Of a stretch of DNA of 64,000 nt, positions 1 through 8,503 are shown one piece after another. The stretch comes from GH45 sp046704385 (GTDB taxonomy: Bacteria > Bacteroidota > Bacteroidia > Bacteroidales > SZUA-534). Position 1 is the stretch's first letter. Each line of letters starts with the position of its first letter. The stretch spans positions 62,001-126,000 of the forward strand of contig JBJKSB010000041.1 in the NCBI GenBank assembly GCA_046704385.1, read 5' to 3'. The notes beneath the pieces were generated by a model. That model was not told the DNA's origin and searched no databases. It was given only the letters and a program-made list of their open reading frames with translations. The translations under genes and the position numbers were made by a program.

Positions 1-135
1 AGTAATTACTCCATAATCTGCCTCAATTAACGTATAAGTATAGAGCGGAGTTAATAAAAAATTTAATACTCTAGGTATAATGGTTCCTAAACCATAAATC
101 AATGTTTGGCCTGCTAACTCTTTATAAGGTTTCAA
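1..135 (-). CDS. N-terminal part of a polysaccharide flippase (Wzx/MATE-like), cut by window edge
   Basis: Only the first 45 codons are in the window; the frame is open to base 1. The residues include KELAGQTLIYGLGTIIPR followed by a hydrophobic stretch and NFLLTPLYTYTL then DYGVIT, which is the typical start of Bacteroidota oligosaccharide flippases that move undecaprenyl-linked glycans across the inner membrane. The start is a TTG at 135-133, one codon after the TAA of the upstream gene and in the same frame, so no earlier start is possible. It is the third gene of a tight leftward group behind nadA and the repeat protein. The family call is firm for so short a piece, but the full length and intactness cannot be judged. 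Confidence 0.7.
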   Translation of the reverse strand, partial: MKPYKELAGQTLIYGLGTIIPRVLNFLLTPLYTYTLIEADYGVIT

Positions 136-138
136 ATA

Positions 139-1698
139 TTATTCAGTTTCAACTGTTACACCATCAATTTTTATCAATTTATCATTCTCAAAGGTTAGTA
201 CTTTTAATAATGTACCATAATAATCATAATATTCCCAATTCTTTTCTTTTCTACCAAATACATAATATTCAACTTTTTTTAATTTTCCGTTTTTATAATA
301 ATAAACATGTTTTCCATCAGGATTTCCCTGATTATAATCACCTTCATAATATAACTGCCCACTTTTATAGGAATAAATCCAAATTCCATCTCTATAATCT
401 CCTTTATAATTTCCGGTTTCAGTATGGTCATAAAAATCATAAAACCATTTTCCATCTTTTAACCCTTCCAAATAGGAGCCTTTGGCAATTAATACACCAA
501 ATTCATCATACTCAACAGATTCACCTTCTTCTAAACCAATTCTGTAATTTTCTTCTCTTTTTAATAACCCTTCTTCAAAATACCATTTCCATATTCCATC
601 AGGAACTCCCCTTTTAAAAAATCCATTCTGCTCTAATTTTCCATCCTCATAATAATACTTCCATTCACCATATCTTCTATTACTTCTGTAAGCCCCTTCG
701 GATTTTATTTCTCCAGAAGGATAAAAATATATCCAATCACCCAATTTATCACCTTCCTCATTTACAATTCCTTTTGCTATTAATATTCCATTTCTATCAT
801 ACATCTTACTACTATTCACTCTACCAAGTGAATCATAAGTTCTGTGCACACCAACCGGAACTCCATTTTTAAATCCTCCTGAACTTTTCTTTATCTTATT
901 ACCATTTTCATCTCTAATTTTATAAAAGTCTTCAACAATATCAATTTCACTTTCAATATTTACTACAGTATCTTTTAATGTATCATTCTCATAACGATTA
1001 GCTTTTAATAATTCACCACTTAAATCATACAATTTTACTAATCCATTCAATTGTCCATTATTAAAATTTTCTTCCTTTTTTAGTTTTCCATTAGGATAAA
1101 ACTCCTTCCAAGGTCCATTTTTTAATGAATCCTTATATTGATTAATTATTTCTCTATCAACTTCTCTTCCGTCACTATAAATAATTATCATGGTTATTAT
1201 TCCATTTTCATTAAATTCCTTTGTATATCCATCCTTTCTACCACTTTTATAACTTATTGCTGTTTTTAACATTCCATCAGGATAATAAAATTCTGAAATA
1301 CCATTTCTCAAATTATTTAAATATAATTCCTGACTTTTTATATATCCAACAATTGAATCGTTGCTATTTTTAAAATATTCAAAAGAGTATTGATAGCCGC
1401 TCTTCCTTCCATCCAGGTAATTTATCTTTTCACTAATATTTCCCTTTATATCATAAAAATTCCAAACACTATCAAGCAACTCACTTCTTCTTATACCAAT
1501 TGATTTTAATTTTCCATCCGGATAATAAGATTTCCAAAGACCATCAGGCTTATTATTAATCATTCTACCTTCACTACTCACTTTTCCATTGGCATAATAA
1601 TAAATATTTTTTCCATTCGGATTCTCTATATTCTTTATCTGTCCGTTTGTAATAATTGAAAACGTTAATATTATTATTAATATTAAAATAATTCTCAT
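139..1698 (-). CDS. exported YwqK/MORN-like repeat protein
   Basis: 519 residues. An N-terminal hydrophobic segment (about residues 1-19, ending ITNG) looks like a signal peptide. The rest is a long chain of about 20-25 residue repeats of the type G-x-W-x-x-Y-x-x-x-G-x-L-x-x-x-x-x-Y, for example DGLWKSYYPDGKLKS, GEWKYYYEDGKLEQ and DGIWKWYFEEGLLKRE. These are the repeats of the YwqK/MORN-like family, which form stacked beta hairpins; family members are often found in Bacteroidota as secreted proteins without a proven biochemical role. It lies 8 bp after nadA and 3 bp before the flippase, so the three are probably co-transcribed. Codons are strongly A/T biased relative to genes further right. 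Confidence 0.75.
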   Translation of the reverse strand: MRIILILIIILTFSIITNGQIKNIENPNGKNIYYYANGKVSSEGRMINNKPDGLWKSYYPDGKLKSIGIRRSELLDSVWNFYDIKGNISEKINYLDGRKSGYQYSFEYFKNSNDSIVGYIKSQELYLNNLRNGISEFYYPDGMLKTAISYKSGRKDGYTKEFNENGIITMIIIYSDGREVDREIINQYKDSLKNGPWKEFYPNGKLKKEENFNNGQLNGLVKLYDLSGELLKANRYENDTLKDTVVNIESEIDIVEDFYKIRDENGNKIKKSSGGFKNGVPVGVHRTYDSLGRVNSSKMYDRNGILIAKGIVNEEGDKLGDWIYFYPSGEIKSEGAYRSNRRYGEWKYYYEDGKLEQNGFFKRGVPDGIWKWYFEEGLLKREENYRIGLEEGESVEYDEFGVLIAKGSYLEGLKDGKWFYDFYDHTETGNYKGDYRDGIWIYSYKSGQLYYEGDYNQGNPDGKHVYYYKNGKLKKVEYYVFGRKEKNWEYYDYYGTLLKVLTFENDKLIKIDGVTVETE

Positions 1699-1706
1699 AC
1701 AAAAAT

Positions 1707-2693
1707 TTATAAACCAAGTTTTTCTGAAATCTCTAACATTCTTTTAACAGGATTTAAAGCTTTGGTTCTCATTTCTTTTTCAATAAAAATTTCCGGTTGT
1801 TCGTATTTCAAAGTATTATAAACTTTATCTAATGTAATTAATTTCATATATGAACAATCATTACAAGAGCAAGTTACATCATCAGGCGGAGCCGGAATAA
1901 AAACTTTATTACTATTTTCCTTTTGCATTTGATGCAAAATTCCTGTTTCAGTTGCAATAATATATTCTTTTGAACTATCAGTCATTGTAAATTTTAGTAA
2001 TGATGTAGTACTTCCAATATGATCAGCTAAAATTAAAACATCAGCTTCACATTCAGGATGAGCAATAACTTTAGCTTCAGGATGATCTTTTTTTAAATTA
2101 ACAATTCTTTCAACGGAAAATCTTTTATGAACATGACAGGCACCAGGCCAAATAACCATATTTCTTCCAGTCATTTTATTTATATAATCACCTAAATTTA
2201 TATCAGGAGCAAATATTATTTGTTGTTCTTTTGGTAAACTATTAACTATTTCAACAGCATTACTCGATGTACAAATAATATCACTCAAAGCCTTTATTTC
2301 ATTTGTAGTATTTATATACGATATTACAATATGATCAGGATATTTATCTTTAAATTCTTTAAAATCATTAGTCGGACAGCTATCAGCAAGAGAACATCCT
2401 GCCATTAAATCAGGAAGTAAAACTTTCTTTTCAGGACTTAATAATTTAGCGGTTTCTGCCATAAAATGAACCCCAGCAAAAACAATAATATCGGCTTCTG
2501 TTTTTGCTGCCTTTTGTGATAAAGCCAAACTATCACCAATAAAATCAGAAATATCCTGAATTTCAGGCAATTGATAAAAATGTCCTAATATAATCGCATT
2601 TTTTTCTTTTTTAAGTTTCTCTATCTCCTTTACCAAATCCAAACCCTTTTCAATAGGTTTATCAACAAATCCTTTATTTATCAAGCTTTTCAT
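1707..2693 (-). CDS. nadA: quinolinate synthase NadA
   Basis: Condenses iminoaspartate with dihydroxyacetone phosphate to quinolinate, the second step of de novo NAD synthesis, using a 4Fe-4S cluster in the cytosol. 328 residues, normal for the family. Conserved blocks are ILGHFYQ (about 36-41), AGCSLAD (Cys100), WPGACHVHKRF (Cys186), AHPEC, and the C-terminal CSCNDCSYMKL (Cys280). The spacing of Cys100, Cys186 and Cys280 matches the three cluster ligands of known NadA. The ATG at 2693 is preferred over one 18 bases earlier because GGAGAGGAG lies 6 bases before it, an unusually strong ribosome-binding site for this kind of organism. No nadB or nadC is in the window. Confidence 0.95.
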   Translation of the reverse strand: MKSLINKGFVDKPIEKGLDLVKEIEKLKKEKNAIILGHFYQLPEIQDISDFIGDSLALSQKAAKTEADIIVFAGVHFMAETAKLLSPEKKVLLPDLMAGCSLADSCPTNDFKEFKDKYPDHIVISYINTTNEIKALSDIICTSSNAVEIVNSLPKEQQIIFAPDINLGDYINKMTGRNMVIWPGACHVHKRFSVERIVNLKKDHPEAKVIAHPECEADVLILADHIGSTTSLLKFTMTDSSKEYIIATETGILHQMQKENSNKVFIPAPPDDVTCSCNDCSYMKLITLDKVYNTLKYEQPEIFIEKEMRTKALNPVKRMLEISEKLGL

Positions 2694-2730
2694 CTTATCT
2701 CCTCTCCACACTATTTTAAATAATAATTAA

Positions 2731-2738
2731 CAAAGATA
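2731..2738 (-). promoter_or_regulatory. predicted -7 element for the nadA operon
   Basis: Leftward TATCTTTG, an exact match to the Bacteroidota -7 consensus TAnnTTTG, about 38 bases before the nadA ATG. No clear TTTG -33 element was seen at the usual distance. Confidence 0.5.
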
Positions 2739-3430
2739 TTTGCATTATTTAAACCGAAAAAATATTTGTTAAACGCTAACTAAATTTTAACACATATATC
2801 ATATAAAATAATAAAATTGAAAAAAATTAATTCTATTTTGATGATAATAATAGGCTGTTAGTTTTGTTAAAAAAAAAGTTAATTAACTCTTGATTTTTGG
2901 GTTATTAAAAGCACATCAAAAACAATTAACAAAACCCTCAAATTAAAACCAATTAAAACATAACTAATTACAAATAAAATTAACAGAATGTTAAAAACCC
3001 GAATGTTAAAAAATAATATTTTTAGTCAGCCCCGAAAAATGCTGAAAAAATGTTCATTTTTTACTAAAAACAAAAGCTAACTATTTTGGAATTTTATAAA
3101 AAAGACATATTTGAAAAATGATATATCCCAGGCAAATTTTTCTTTAAGAATTAACTCAAAAAATAATTAACAACTTTAATGAATAATTAACAATAATTTA
3201 AAACACGAAATGCTTGATTTTCAAAAAGCTGCAAAACGGTCCGTTTTAAAATACACAAAGCCAATATATTAACATTGTTAAAAAATAAAAATAGCAAAAC
3301 TATTGACTTTTAAATTTTGCAATAAAGAGTATTAATTATCAGTGTTTTTCTGTTTAAAAAAGGACAGAATTTCAAAAACAGTATATCAATTGATGAAGAA
3401 AAAAAAGCCTTCAGGTATTAAATTATTATA
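2739..3430. other. gene-free AT-rich region with many TTAAC/GTTAA words
   Basis: About 690 bases between the divergent nadA and rpiB units with no convincing reading frame. By eye it holds about 15 copies of TTAAC or GTTAA, including the palindrome GTTAATTAAC at 2878-2887, two near-tandem GAATGTTAAAAA words around 2985-3012, and AATTAACAA at several places. No DnaA box, tRNA or strong hairpin was recognised. Function unknown. Confidence 0.5.
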
Positions 3431-3438
3431 TACTTTTG
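3431..3438 (+). promoter_or_regulatory. predicted -7 element for rpiB
   Basis: TACTTTTG matches TAnnTTTG exactly and lies 22 bases before the rpiB ATG. The upstream TTG triplet at 3436, a possible start codon in frame, falls inside this element, which argues for the ATG at 3460. Confidence 0.5.
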
Positions 3439-3459
3439 ACAAAAAAACTGATAAAGAAT

Positions 3460-3891
3460 ATGAATTTAGCCATTGCTTGCGATCACGCAGGGTTTGAAAT
3501 GAAAGAAGAAATAGAAAAATTTCTTGTAGAAGAAGGAAACGAAGTAACAGATTTTGGGACGAATTCACCGGAAAGCATGGACTATCCTGATACAGCTCAT
3601 CCACTTGCGGCTGCGGTTGAAAAAGGAAAATATGATTTTGGTATTACAATTTGCGGTAGTGGGAACGGAATTAACATGACAGCCAATAAACACCAGGGCA
3701 TTAGGGCGGCTTTGTGTTGGAACCCAGAGATATCGGCACTGGCCCGACAGCATAATAATGCGAACATTTGTTCATTACCAGCGCGGTTTATTACGGTTAG
3801 CCAGGCCAAGGAGATTATAAGGATATTTTTAATAACGGAATTCGAAGGAGGAAGGCATCAAAGAAGAATTGACAAAATTCCTTTAAAATAA
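3460..3891 (+). CDS. rpiB: ribose-5-phosphate isomerase B
   Basis: Interconverts ribose 5-phosphate and ribulose 5-phosphate in the non-oxidative pentose phosphate pathway. 143 residues from the chosen ATG, the usual RpiB/LacAB length. Visible motifs are ACDHAG (6-11), the Tyr-Pro-Asp at 42-44, GITICGSGNGINMTANK with catalytic Cys65, ARQHNNANI with His98 for ring opening, LPARF, and FEGGRHQRR near the C-terminus. The Cys65 residue marks it as RpiB rather than a LacA-type subunit. Seven bases separate it from the Rrf2 regulator downstream, so both are likely on one transcript. Confidence 0.95.
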   Translation: MNLAIACDHAGFEMKEEIEKFLVEEGNEVTDFGTNSPESMDYPDTAHPLAAAVEKGKYDFGITICGSGNGINMTANKHQGIRAALCWNPEISALARQHNNANICSLPARFITVSQAKEIIRIFLITEFEGGRHQRRIDKIPLK

Positions 3892-3897
3892 GAATCA

Positions 3898-4341
3898 ATG
3901 TTATCGAACACAAGCAAATATGCTATAAGAGCAGTAATTTATCTGGCGGTTAATGCCTCAGAAAATAAACGTATTGGCATAAAAAAAATAGCAGAAGGAT
4001 TGGGTATTCCCTCCCCATTTTTAGGTAAAATTCTACAAGTACTGGTCCGACGCCGTTTTATTTCATCTACCAAAGGCCCTCATGGCGGATTTGGGTTGGG
4101 GAAAGATCCAAACAGCATAAGCTTGTACGACATTATTACCGAAATGGATGGTGATGATTTATTTAATTCTTGCTTATTGGGTGCCGGCCGGTGTGATGAC
4201 AAAAATTCATTAACAGGATATTGCGCAATACATGGTGAATTTGAAGAAGCCAGAAAGACGCTTGTCGAAATTTATAAGGGTAAAACGGTTGGGGACCTGG
4301 CTCAGAAAGCATCCGATAAAAACGGCACAATTATTTTATAA
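3898..4341 (+). CDS. Rrf2-family transcriptional regulator
   Basis: 147 residues with an N-terminal winged helix (KYAIRAVIYLA, then IKKIAEGLGIPSPFLGKILQ as the helix-turn-helix region, residues about 28-47) and the KGPHGGFGL wing typical of Rrf2/IscR/NsrR proteins. Three cysteines, Cys92, Cys99 and Cys109, sit where family members bind an iron-sulfur cluster, so it may sense cluster status, nitric oxide or redox state; the exact signal cannot be told. It follows rpiB closely and converges on ispG, which encodes a 4Fe-4S enzyme, although there is no evidence that ispG is its target. Confidence 0.9.
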   Translation: MLSNTSKYAIRAVIYLAVNASENKRIGIKKIAEGLGIPSPFLGKILQVLVRRRFISSTKGPHGGFGLGKDPNSISLYDIITEMDGDDLFNSCLLGAGRCDDKNSLTGYCAIHGEFEEARKTLVEIYKGKTVGDLAQKASDKNGTIIL

Positions 4342-4352
4342 ACCAGTGGAAT

Positions 4353-6245
4353 TTAATTATTGGTTCGATCATTTTCAATAAACACAAGCAATTTTTCCAC
4401 TGCCTCATTTGTTGGTATATTTGGCAAAACCATGGTTTTACCTTTGTATAAAGAGACTTTTCCCGGACCAGAACCAACATATCCATAATCAGCATCGGCC
4501 ATTTCACCGGGACCATTTACAATGCATCCCATTACGGCTATTTTAAGACCCTTAAGATGCCCTGTTGCGTTTTTTATTTCAGACAGTGAACGTTCCAGAT
4601 CAAACAGAGTCCTGCCACAACCCGGGCAACTAATATATTCAGTTTTAGAAATACGGGTCCGACAGGCCTGTAAAATACCAAAAGAAGTTTCAACAGTTCG
4701 CTGATTATTCTTACTAAAGGTGTTTTTTAACCAAACACCGTCAGCCAGGCCATCAATAAAAAACAAACCACAATCGGCGGCGCATTTTAGCTGAAAAGAT
4801 TCCGGATCGGGATCAGTATAAGCCATTTGTAGCACCACCGGGCTTTTAATGTGCTTTGCCATTAAAGTATTTATTAACAAGCGCAACTCCTGAACATAGT
4901 TTTTGTGAAACGAATAGGCTACTATAACTATTGTTGGATCGGATTGTAAAAACAGTAACAAATCCGGGGTAAGTTGCTGATAATTAATTTGAACCCAGTT
5001 TTGTTCCGGGCTTTTTATTTGGGTTAGTAAATATTCATCAATACTGAACAAAGGTATTGTTCCTGGTTGGTCTTCCCAGTATTTTGAATCAATCAATATT
5101 TTTGTTTTGCCCTCAAATTTTGTGACGACAGGTTGTTCTCCCACATAAATATAATCCGGAGAAAGATCTCCAGCAAACAGGCTGTTATTATTAACATTAT
5201 AAACAAATCCCAGTTGTTCAAAAATGCCCGGCTTAAGCTCACTCTCCGATGAAATATCGGCTACAACGCATGTTTCTGAAAAGACCGGAAGTACTTGTCG
5301 TTTATTATAATCATATGGTGACCATAAAGGGCGATCCTGACTTAAGGCAGGAATCTGCTCAAATTTTGACATGTGAGAAACCAGTTTTTTTGCAATCGGT
5401 ATTTCATGTGCCGGGTGTTCGGTTAACGAAACCCGGATTGTATCTCCTAATCCATCGTGCATAAGAGCCCCGATGCCCACGGCAGACTTAATCCTGCCAT
5501 CTTCACCACTACCGGCTTCGGTAACTCCTAAATGCAACCCGAATTGCAATCCTTCAATTTGCATTTCCCGGGCCAAAAAGCGATAGGCATATACCATTAC
5601 CCGGGTATTACTCGATTTTAAGGAAACCACAACGTTGGTAAAATTCTTTTTATGGCAAATGCGTAAAAATTCCATAGTTGCTTCTACCATTCCATGTGGC
5701 GTATCTCCATAACGGCTCATAATTCGATCGGATAATGAGCCATGATTTGTTCCAATGCGGACGGCAGTTTTATTTGAAACACAAATATCAAGGAATTTGG
5801 AAAACCGGGTTTCAATTCTATCCAGCTCTAGTTGGTATTCCTCATCTGTAAAATCAATCTGTTTAAATGTTGCCCTTTTGTCGATATAGTTTCCGGGATT
5901 TATCCGAACTTTATCCACATATTGTGCGGCAATATCAGCCAGATTGGGATTAAAATGCACATCAGCTACAACCGGAGTTTGAAAACCTCGTTCGACAAGA
6001 CCTTGTTTAATGTTATTAAGGGCTTCTGCGTCTTTTGCATTAATTACAGTAAACCGGACGAGTTCTCCTCCTGCCTCAATAATTTCTATAGCTTGTTTTA
6101 TTGATTGTTCAACATTGTGAGTAGGCGTGTTAGCCATTGATTGCACCCTTACAGGATCCATACTGCCAAGAGTTAATGAACCCACATTAATTGAGTAAGT
6201 GGATAATCTTTTGCATTGGAAAGGACTTGGCGTAAACCAATTCAT
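4353..6245 (-). CDS. ispG: 4-hydroxy-3-methylbut-2-enyl diphosphate synthase IspG, long form
   Basis: Converts MEcPP to HMBPP in the MEP isoprenoid pathway with a 4Fe-4S cluster. 630 residues, much longer than the roughly 370 of proteobacterial IspG: the N-terminal TIM barrel (VRVQSMANTPT, LVRFTV, VADVHFNP, VRINPGNY, GTNHGSLSDR) is separated from the C-terminal cluster domain by an inserted middle domain, about residues 270-530, as known for Bacteroidota, Chlamydiae and plants. Cluster ligands are in CPGCGRT (about 540 and 543) and MGCIVNGPGE (about 574), with the conserved Glu at about 581. It ends 11 bases from the convergent Rrf2 gene. Confidence 0.95.
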   Translation of the reverse strand: MNWFTPSPFQCKRLSTYSINVGSLTLGSMDPVRVQSMANTPTHNVEQSIKQAIEIIEAGGELVRFTVINAKDAEALNNIKQGLVERGFQTPVVADVHFNPNLADIAAQYVDKVRINPGNYIDKRATFKQIDFTDEEYQLELDRIETRFSKFLDICVSNKTAVRIGTNHGSLSDRIMSRYGDTPHGMVEATMEFLRICHKKNFTNVVVSLKSSNTRVMVYAYRFLAREMQIEGLQFGLHLGVTEAGSGEDGRIKSAVGIGALMHDGLGDTIRVSLTEHPAHEIPIAKKLVSHMSKFEQIPALSQDRPLWSPYDYNKRQVLPVFSETCVVADISSESELKPGIFEQLGFVYNVNNNSLFAGDLSPDYIYVGEQPVVTKFEGKTKILIDSKYWEDQPGTIPLFSIDEYLLTQIKSPEQNWVQINYQQLTPDLLLFLQSDPTIVIVAYSFHKNYVQELRLLINTLMAKHIKSPVVLQMAYTDPDPESFQLKCAADCGLFFIDGLADGVWLKNTFSKNNQRTVETSFGILQACRTRISKTEYISCPGCGRTLFDLERSLSEIKNATGHLKGLKIAVMGCIVNGPGEMADADYGYVGSGPGKVSLYKGKTMVLPNIPTNEAVEKLLVFIENDRTNN

Positions 6246-6311
6246 AATTCTGGCGTTAGGTTAAAATACAAAAAAGAAACAGACAAAAGCACCTGAATTA
6301 AAAACAATAAT

Positions 6312-6905
6312 TTATTTCTGTAACTGTTGCTTCATTATTTTGGTAATGTATTTGCCTATAATATCAAATTCAAGGTTAACACGCGAACCAATTTTATAGG
6401 TGTGAAAAACGGTGTTTTCGAAAGTATAGGGAATTATGGCAACCTGAAAAGAGGTGTTTTGTGAATTTACAACCGTCAAACTCACTCCATCAACAGAAAT
6501 TGAACCCTTTTCAACAGTAATATTTTCGCAGGGTTCATATTCAAAAGTAAAATACCAGCTACCATCAGCTTCTTCAATTTTTATACAGGTGGCCGTTTGA
6601 TCTACGTGGCCCTGTACCATATGACCATCAAGTAATTTGTCAAGCGACATGCTTCGTTCAAGATTTACTTCGCTTCCGGAAGTTAAATCACCAAGGTTTG
6701 ATTTTATTAAAGTCTCCTGTATGGCCGTTACGGTATATGATTCTGTTGTTTTTCTAACAACAGTCAGGCAAACGCCATTGTGGGCAACGCTTTGATCAAT
6801 TTTCAAATCTTTTACAAAAGAGCATCCGATAGTTATATCAATATTTTCTTGATTTTTTTCAACGGAAATTATTTTTCCGGTTTCTTCAACAATACCTGAA
6901 AACAT
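6312..6905 (-). CDS. ribE: riboflavin synthase alpha subunit
   Basis: Dismutates two 6,7-dimethyl-8-ribityllumazine molecules to riboflavin. 197 residues with two tandem lumazine-binding barrels: MFSGIVEETGKI and HNGVCLTV in the first, LDGHMVQGHVDQTA and KGSISVDGVSLTV in the second. The length and the N-terminal MFSGIVE are standard for the family. It lies 66 bases upstream of ispG on the same strand. No FMN riboswitch was recognised in the short leader and no other rib gene is nearby. Confidence 0.95.
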   Translation of the reverse strand: MFSGIVEETGKIISVEKNQENIDITIGCSFVKDLKIDQSVAHNGVCLTVVRKTTESYTVTAIQETLIKSNLGDLTSGSEVNLERSMSLDKLLDGHMVQGHVDQTATCIKIEEADGSWYFTFEYEPCENITVEKGSISVDGVSLTVVNSQNTSFQVAIIPYTFENTVFHTYKIGSRVNLEFDIIGKYITKIMKQQLQK

Positions 6906-7025
6906 AAGCTTATAAATTTAAATTAGGGATCAAAATTAATTGAAATGCATAAAGAAACGAATTCCAACAATAAATTTTTGCTAAAACGGGAATGGTAAAA
7001 TTGCGGGAAAAGAAAAGACAGAAGA

Positions 7026-7730
7026 TTAGTAATAATTGCTAATTTTCCGCAACCGTTCTTCATTTAATATTCTGATTTTTCGGCCATTGATATCGATATA
7101 TTTATCTGCCTTAAATTCTGATAAAAGGCGGATCACCGATTCTGTGGCAGTACCCACAAGACTGGCTAATTCTTCGCGGGTAAGTGAAATTCTTAAAAAA
7201 CCATCTTGATCAACGCTAAATGTCTCTTTTAGTTTAATTAATACCTCGGCAAGCCTTTCACGAACCGATTTCTGTGACATATCTGTTAAAAACTGGTTGG
7301 CCTCACCGAGTTCTTTGCAAGCTAATTGCATAATCTCCATTGAAAATTTTGGATTATTTTCAACTAAATCGAACATGTTTTCAGCGGGAATGGCACACAA
7401 AATCACATCTTCAATAGCTTTTGCTGTAGTACAGGCCGATTCCTTACTTAATATTGACCGGTAGCCAATTATATCGCCCGCCTGGGCAAAACCTACAATT
7501 TGCTCTTTGCCTTCAATACCGGTCTTGTACATTTTAACAATACCAGAAAAAATACAATAGAAGTGATGAATTCGATTTCCTTCGTGAAATATAGTTGATC
7601 CCTTTTTGTAAGAATTGCAGCTTTTTTCATAAGTCATTCTGTCAATCTCCGCTTCTGTTAACACCGTAAAAACACGTTTGCATGACAACATACATTCTTT
7701 ACATTCCGGAATTTGAGGAGCATTCTTCAT
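7026..7730 (-). CDS. Crp/Fnr-family regulator with FNR-like cysteine set
   Basis: 234 residues: N-terminal cysteines, cyclic-nucleotide-binding beta roll (about 25-140), dimer helix and a C-terminal winged helix (LTREELASLVGTATESVIRLL). Cys10, Cys13 and Cys17 (CKECMLSC), together with Cys112 in the block ILCAIP, match the places of the four cluster ligands of Escherichia coli FNR, whose equivalent block is MVCEIP. This suggests an oxygen- or NO-labile 4Fe-4S cluster, although the spacing of the first three (x2, x3) is tighter than in E. coli (x2, x5). It is transcribed away from the OsmC gene, with inverted repeats between them. A heme- or redox-sensing Crp homologue is the alternative. Confidence 0.85.
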   Translation of the reverse strand: MKNAPQIPECKECMLSCKRVFTVLTEAEIDRMTYEKSCNSYKKGSTIFHEGNRIHHFYCIFSGIVKMYKTGIEGKEQIVGFAQAGDIIGYRSILSKESACTTAKAIEDVILCAIPAENMFDLVENNPKFSMEIMQLACKELGEANQFLTDMSQKSVRERLAEVLIKLKETFSVDQDGFLRISLTREELASLVGTATESVIRLLSEFKADKYIDINGRKIRILNEERLRKISNYY

Positions 7731-7749
7731 TGTGGTAGTTTTTTACATT

Positions 7750-7779
7750 AGAAACCGCTTGTTGTTTTAACAAGTTTCT
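7750..7779. promoter_or_regulatory. inverted repeat in the leader of the FNR-like gene
   Basis: CTTGTT-GTTTT-AACAAG (7758-7774) is flanked by AGAAAC on the left and TTTCT on the right, giving a longer imperfect inverted repeat. It lies just downstream of the predicted -7 element, at about the transcription start. It could be an autoregulatory operator or an RNA hairpin in the leader. Confidence 0.4.
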
Positions 7780-7784
7780 GAGCG

Positions 7785-7792
7785 CAAAAATA
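7785..7792 (-). promoter_or_regulatory. predicted -7 element for the FNR-like regulator
   Basis: Leftward TATTTTTG, an exact TAnnTTTG match about 55 bases before the ATG. Confidence 0.45.
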
Positions 7793-7982
7793 GTTTTTTT
7801 TCATATTGGATGCTAAGATTATGAGAGGAATTTGACCCATATACGCAAAAAATTCTTTATTTAAAAACATTATGAATAGTGAAATGATTTTTATAAAAAT
7901 TCGACAACATGACAGCCGCTTTTTATGGAGCGGTTTTTGAAAAAAGAATTCATTTGATATATTAACGTTTTGCTACAATCGT

Positions 7983-7996
7983 AAAACAATTGTTTT
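7983..7996. promoter_or_regulatory. perfect palindrome upstream of the OsmC gene
   Basis: AAAACAATTGTTTT is a 14-base perfect palindrome 32 bases before the OsmC ATG. It shares the AACAA/TTGTT half-site words with the inverted repeat in the neighbouring regulator leader, which makes it a candidate operator for that regulator. Confidence 0.35.
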
Positions 7997-8027
7997 TGTG
8001 TTATGTTTAATAATAAAAATTAGTAAT

Positions 8028-8441
8028 ATGAAGAAATCAATAAATATGAATTGGAAGGGCGACATGGCATTCGAAACAAACTTAGGGGGACATAACTTAA
8101 TCGTTGATGCTTTGCCTCAGGTTGGAGGAAATGATCTTGGCCCAAGACCAAAAGAATTGATGCTCGTTGCTCTCGGAGGGTGTACAGGGATGGACGTAGT
8201 TTCGATATTAAAAAAAATGAGGGTTAATTTAACTTCGTTTAATGTGTGTGTTGAGGCCAATATGACCGAAGAACACCCCAAACATTATAATGAAATTAAA
8301 CTTGTATATGAATTTTCAGGCGATAATCTTGAAACCGAAAAACTAAAAAAAGCGATTGATCTTTCAATGGAGCGCTATTGTGGCGTATCTGCGGTTTATA
8401 AACAAGTAATGCCAATGAATTATGAGATAGTTATTAAATAG
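8028..8441 (+). CDS. OsmC-family peroxiredoxin-like protein
   Basis: 137 residues from the ATG at 8028; an in-frame GTG 30 bases earlier is less likely because it adds a hydrophobic tail not seen in the family. The two family cysteines are present: Cys52 in LGGCTGMDVV and Cys118 in RYCGVSAVY, the pair that reduces organic hydroperoxides in OsmC/Ohr proteins. The sequence is closer to the YhfA/OsmC subgroup than to Ohr. A strong terminator follows the gene. The divergent FNR-like regulator suggests redox control, but that is inferred only from position. Confidence 0.9.
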   Translation: MKKSINMNWKGDMAFETNLGGHNLIVDALPQVGGNDLGPRPKELMLVALGGCTGMDVVSILKKMRVNLTSFNVCVEANMTEEHPKHYNEIKLVYEFSGDNLETEKLKKAIDLSMERYCGVSAVYKQVMPMNYEIVIK

Positions 8442-8464
8442 AATTTTTAAACTATATTTCTTTT

Positions 8465-8496
8465 TCCGGATGGTTGTTTACAATCCGGATTTTTTT
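8465..8496 (+). terminator. Rho-independent terminator after the OsmC gene
   Basis: TCCGGAT (8465-8471) pairs with ATCCGGA (8483-8489), followed by a run of seven T. Confidence 0.85.
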
Positions 8497-8503
8497 GTGA
8501 TTT

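Noticed and set aside
2694..2711. Earlier ATG for nadA
   Set aside because: A very strong ribosome-binding sequence lies between the two ATGs and at the right distance from the second only.
3436..3459. TTG start adding eight residues to RpiB
   Set aside because: The TTG is part of a perfect TAnnTTTG promoter element, and family members start at MNLAIACDHAG.
7916..7938. CCGCT-N8-AGCGG hairpin with T run
   Set aside because: Only five paired bases and no rightward gene ends there; it may be chance.
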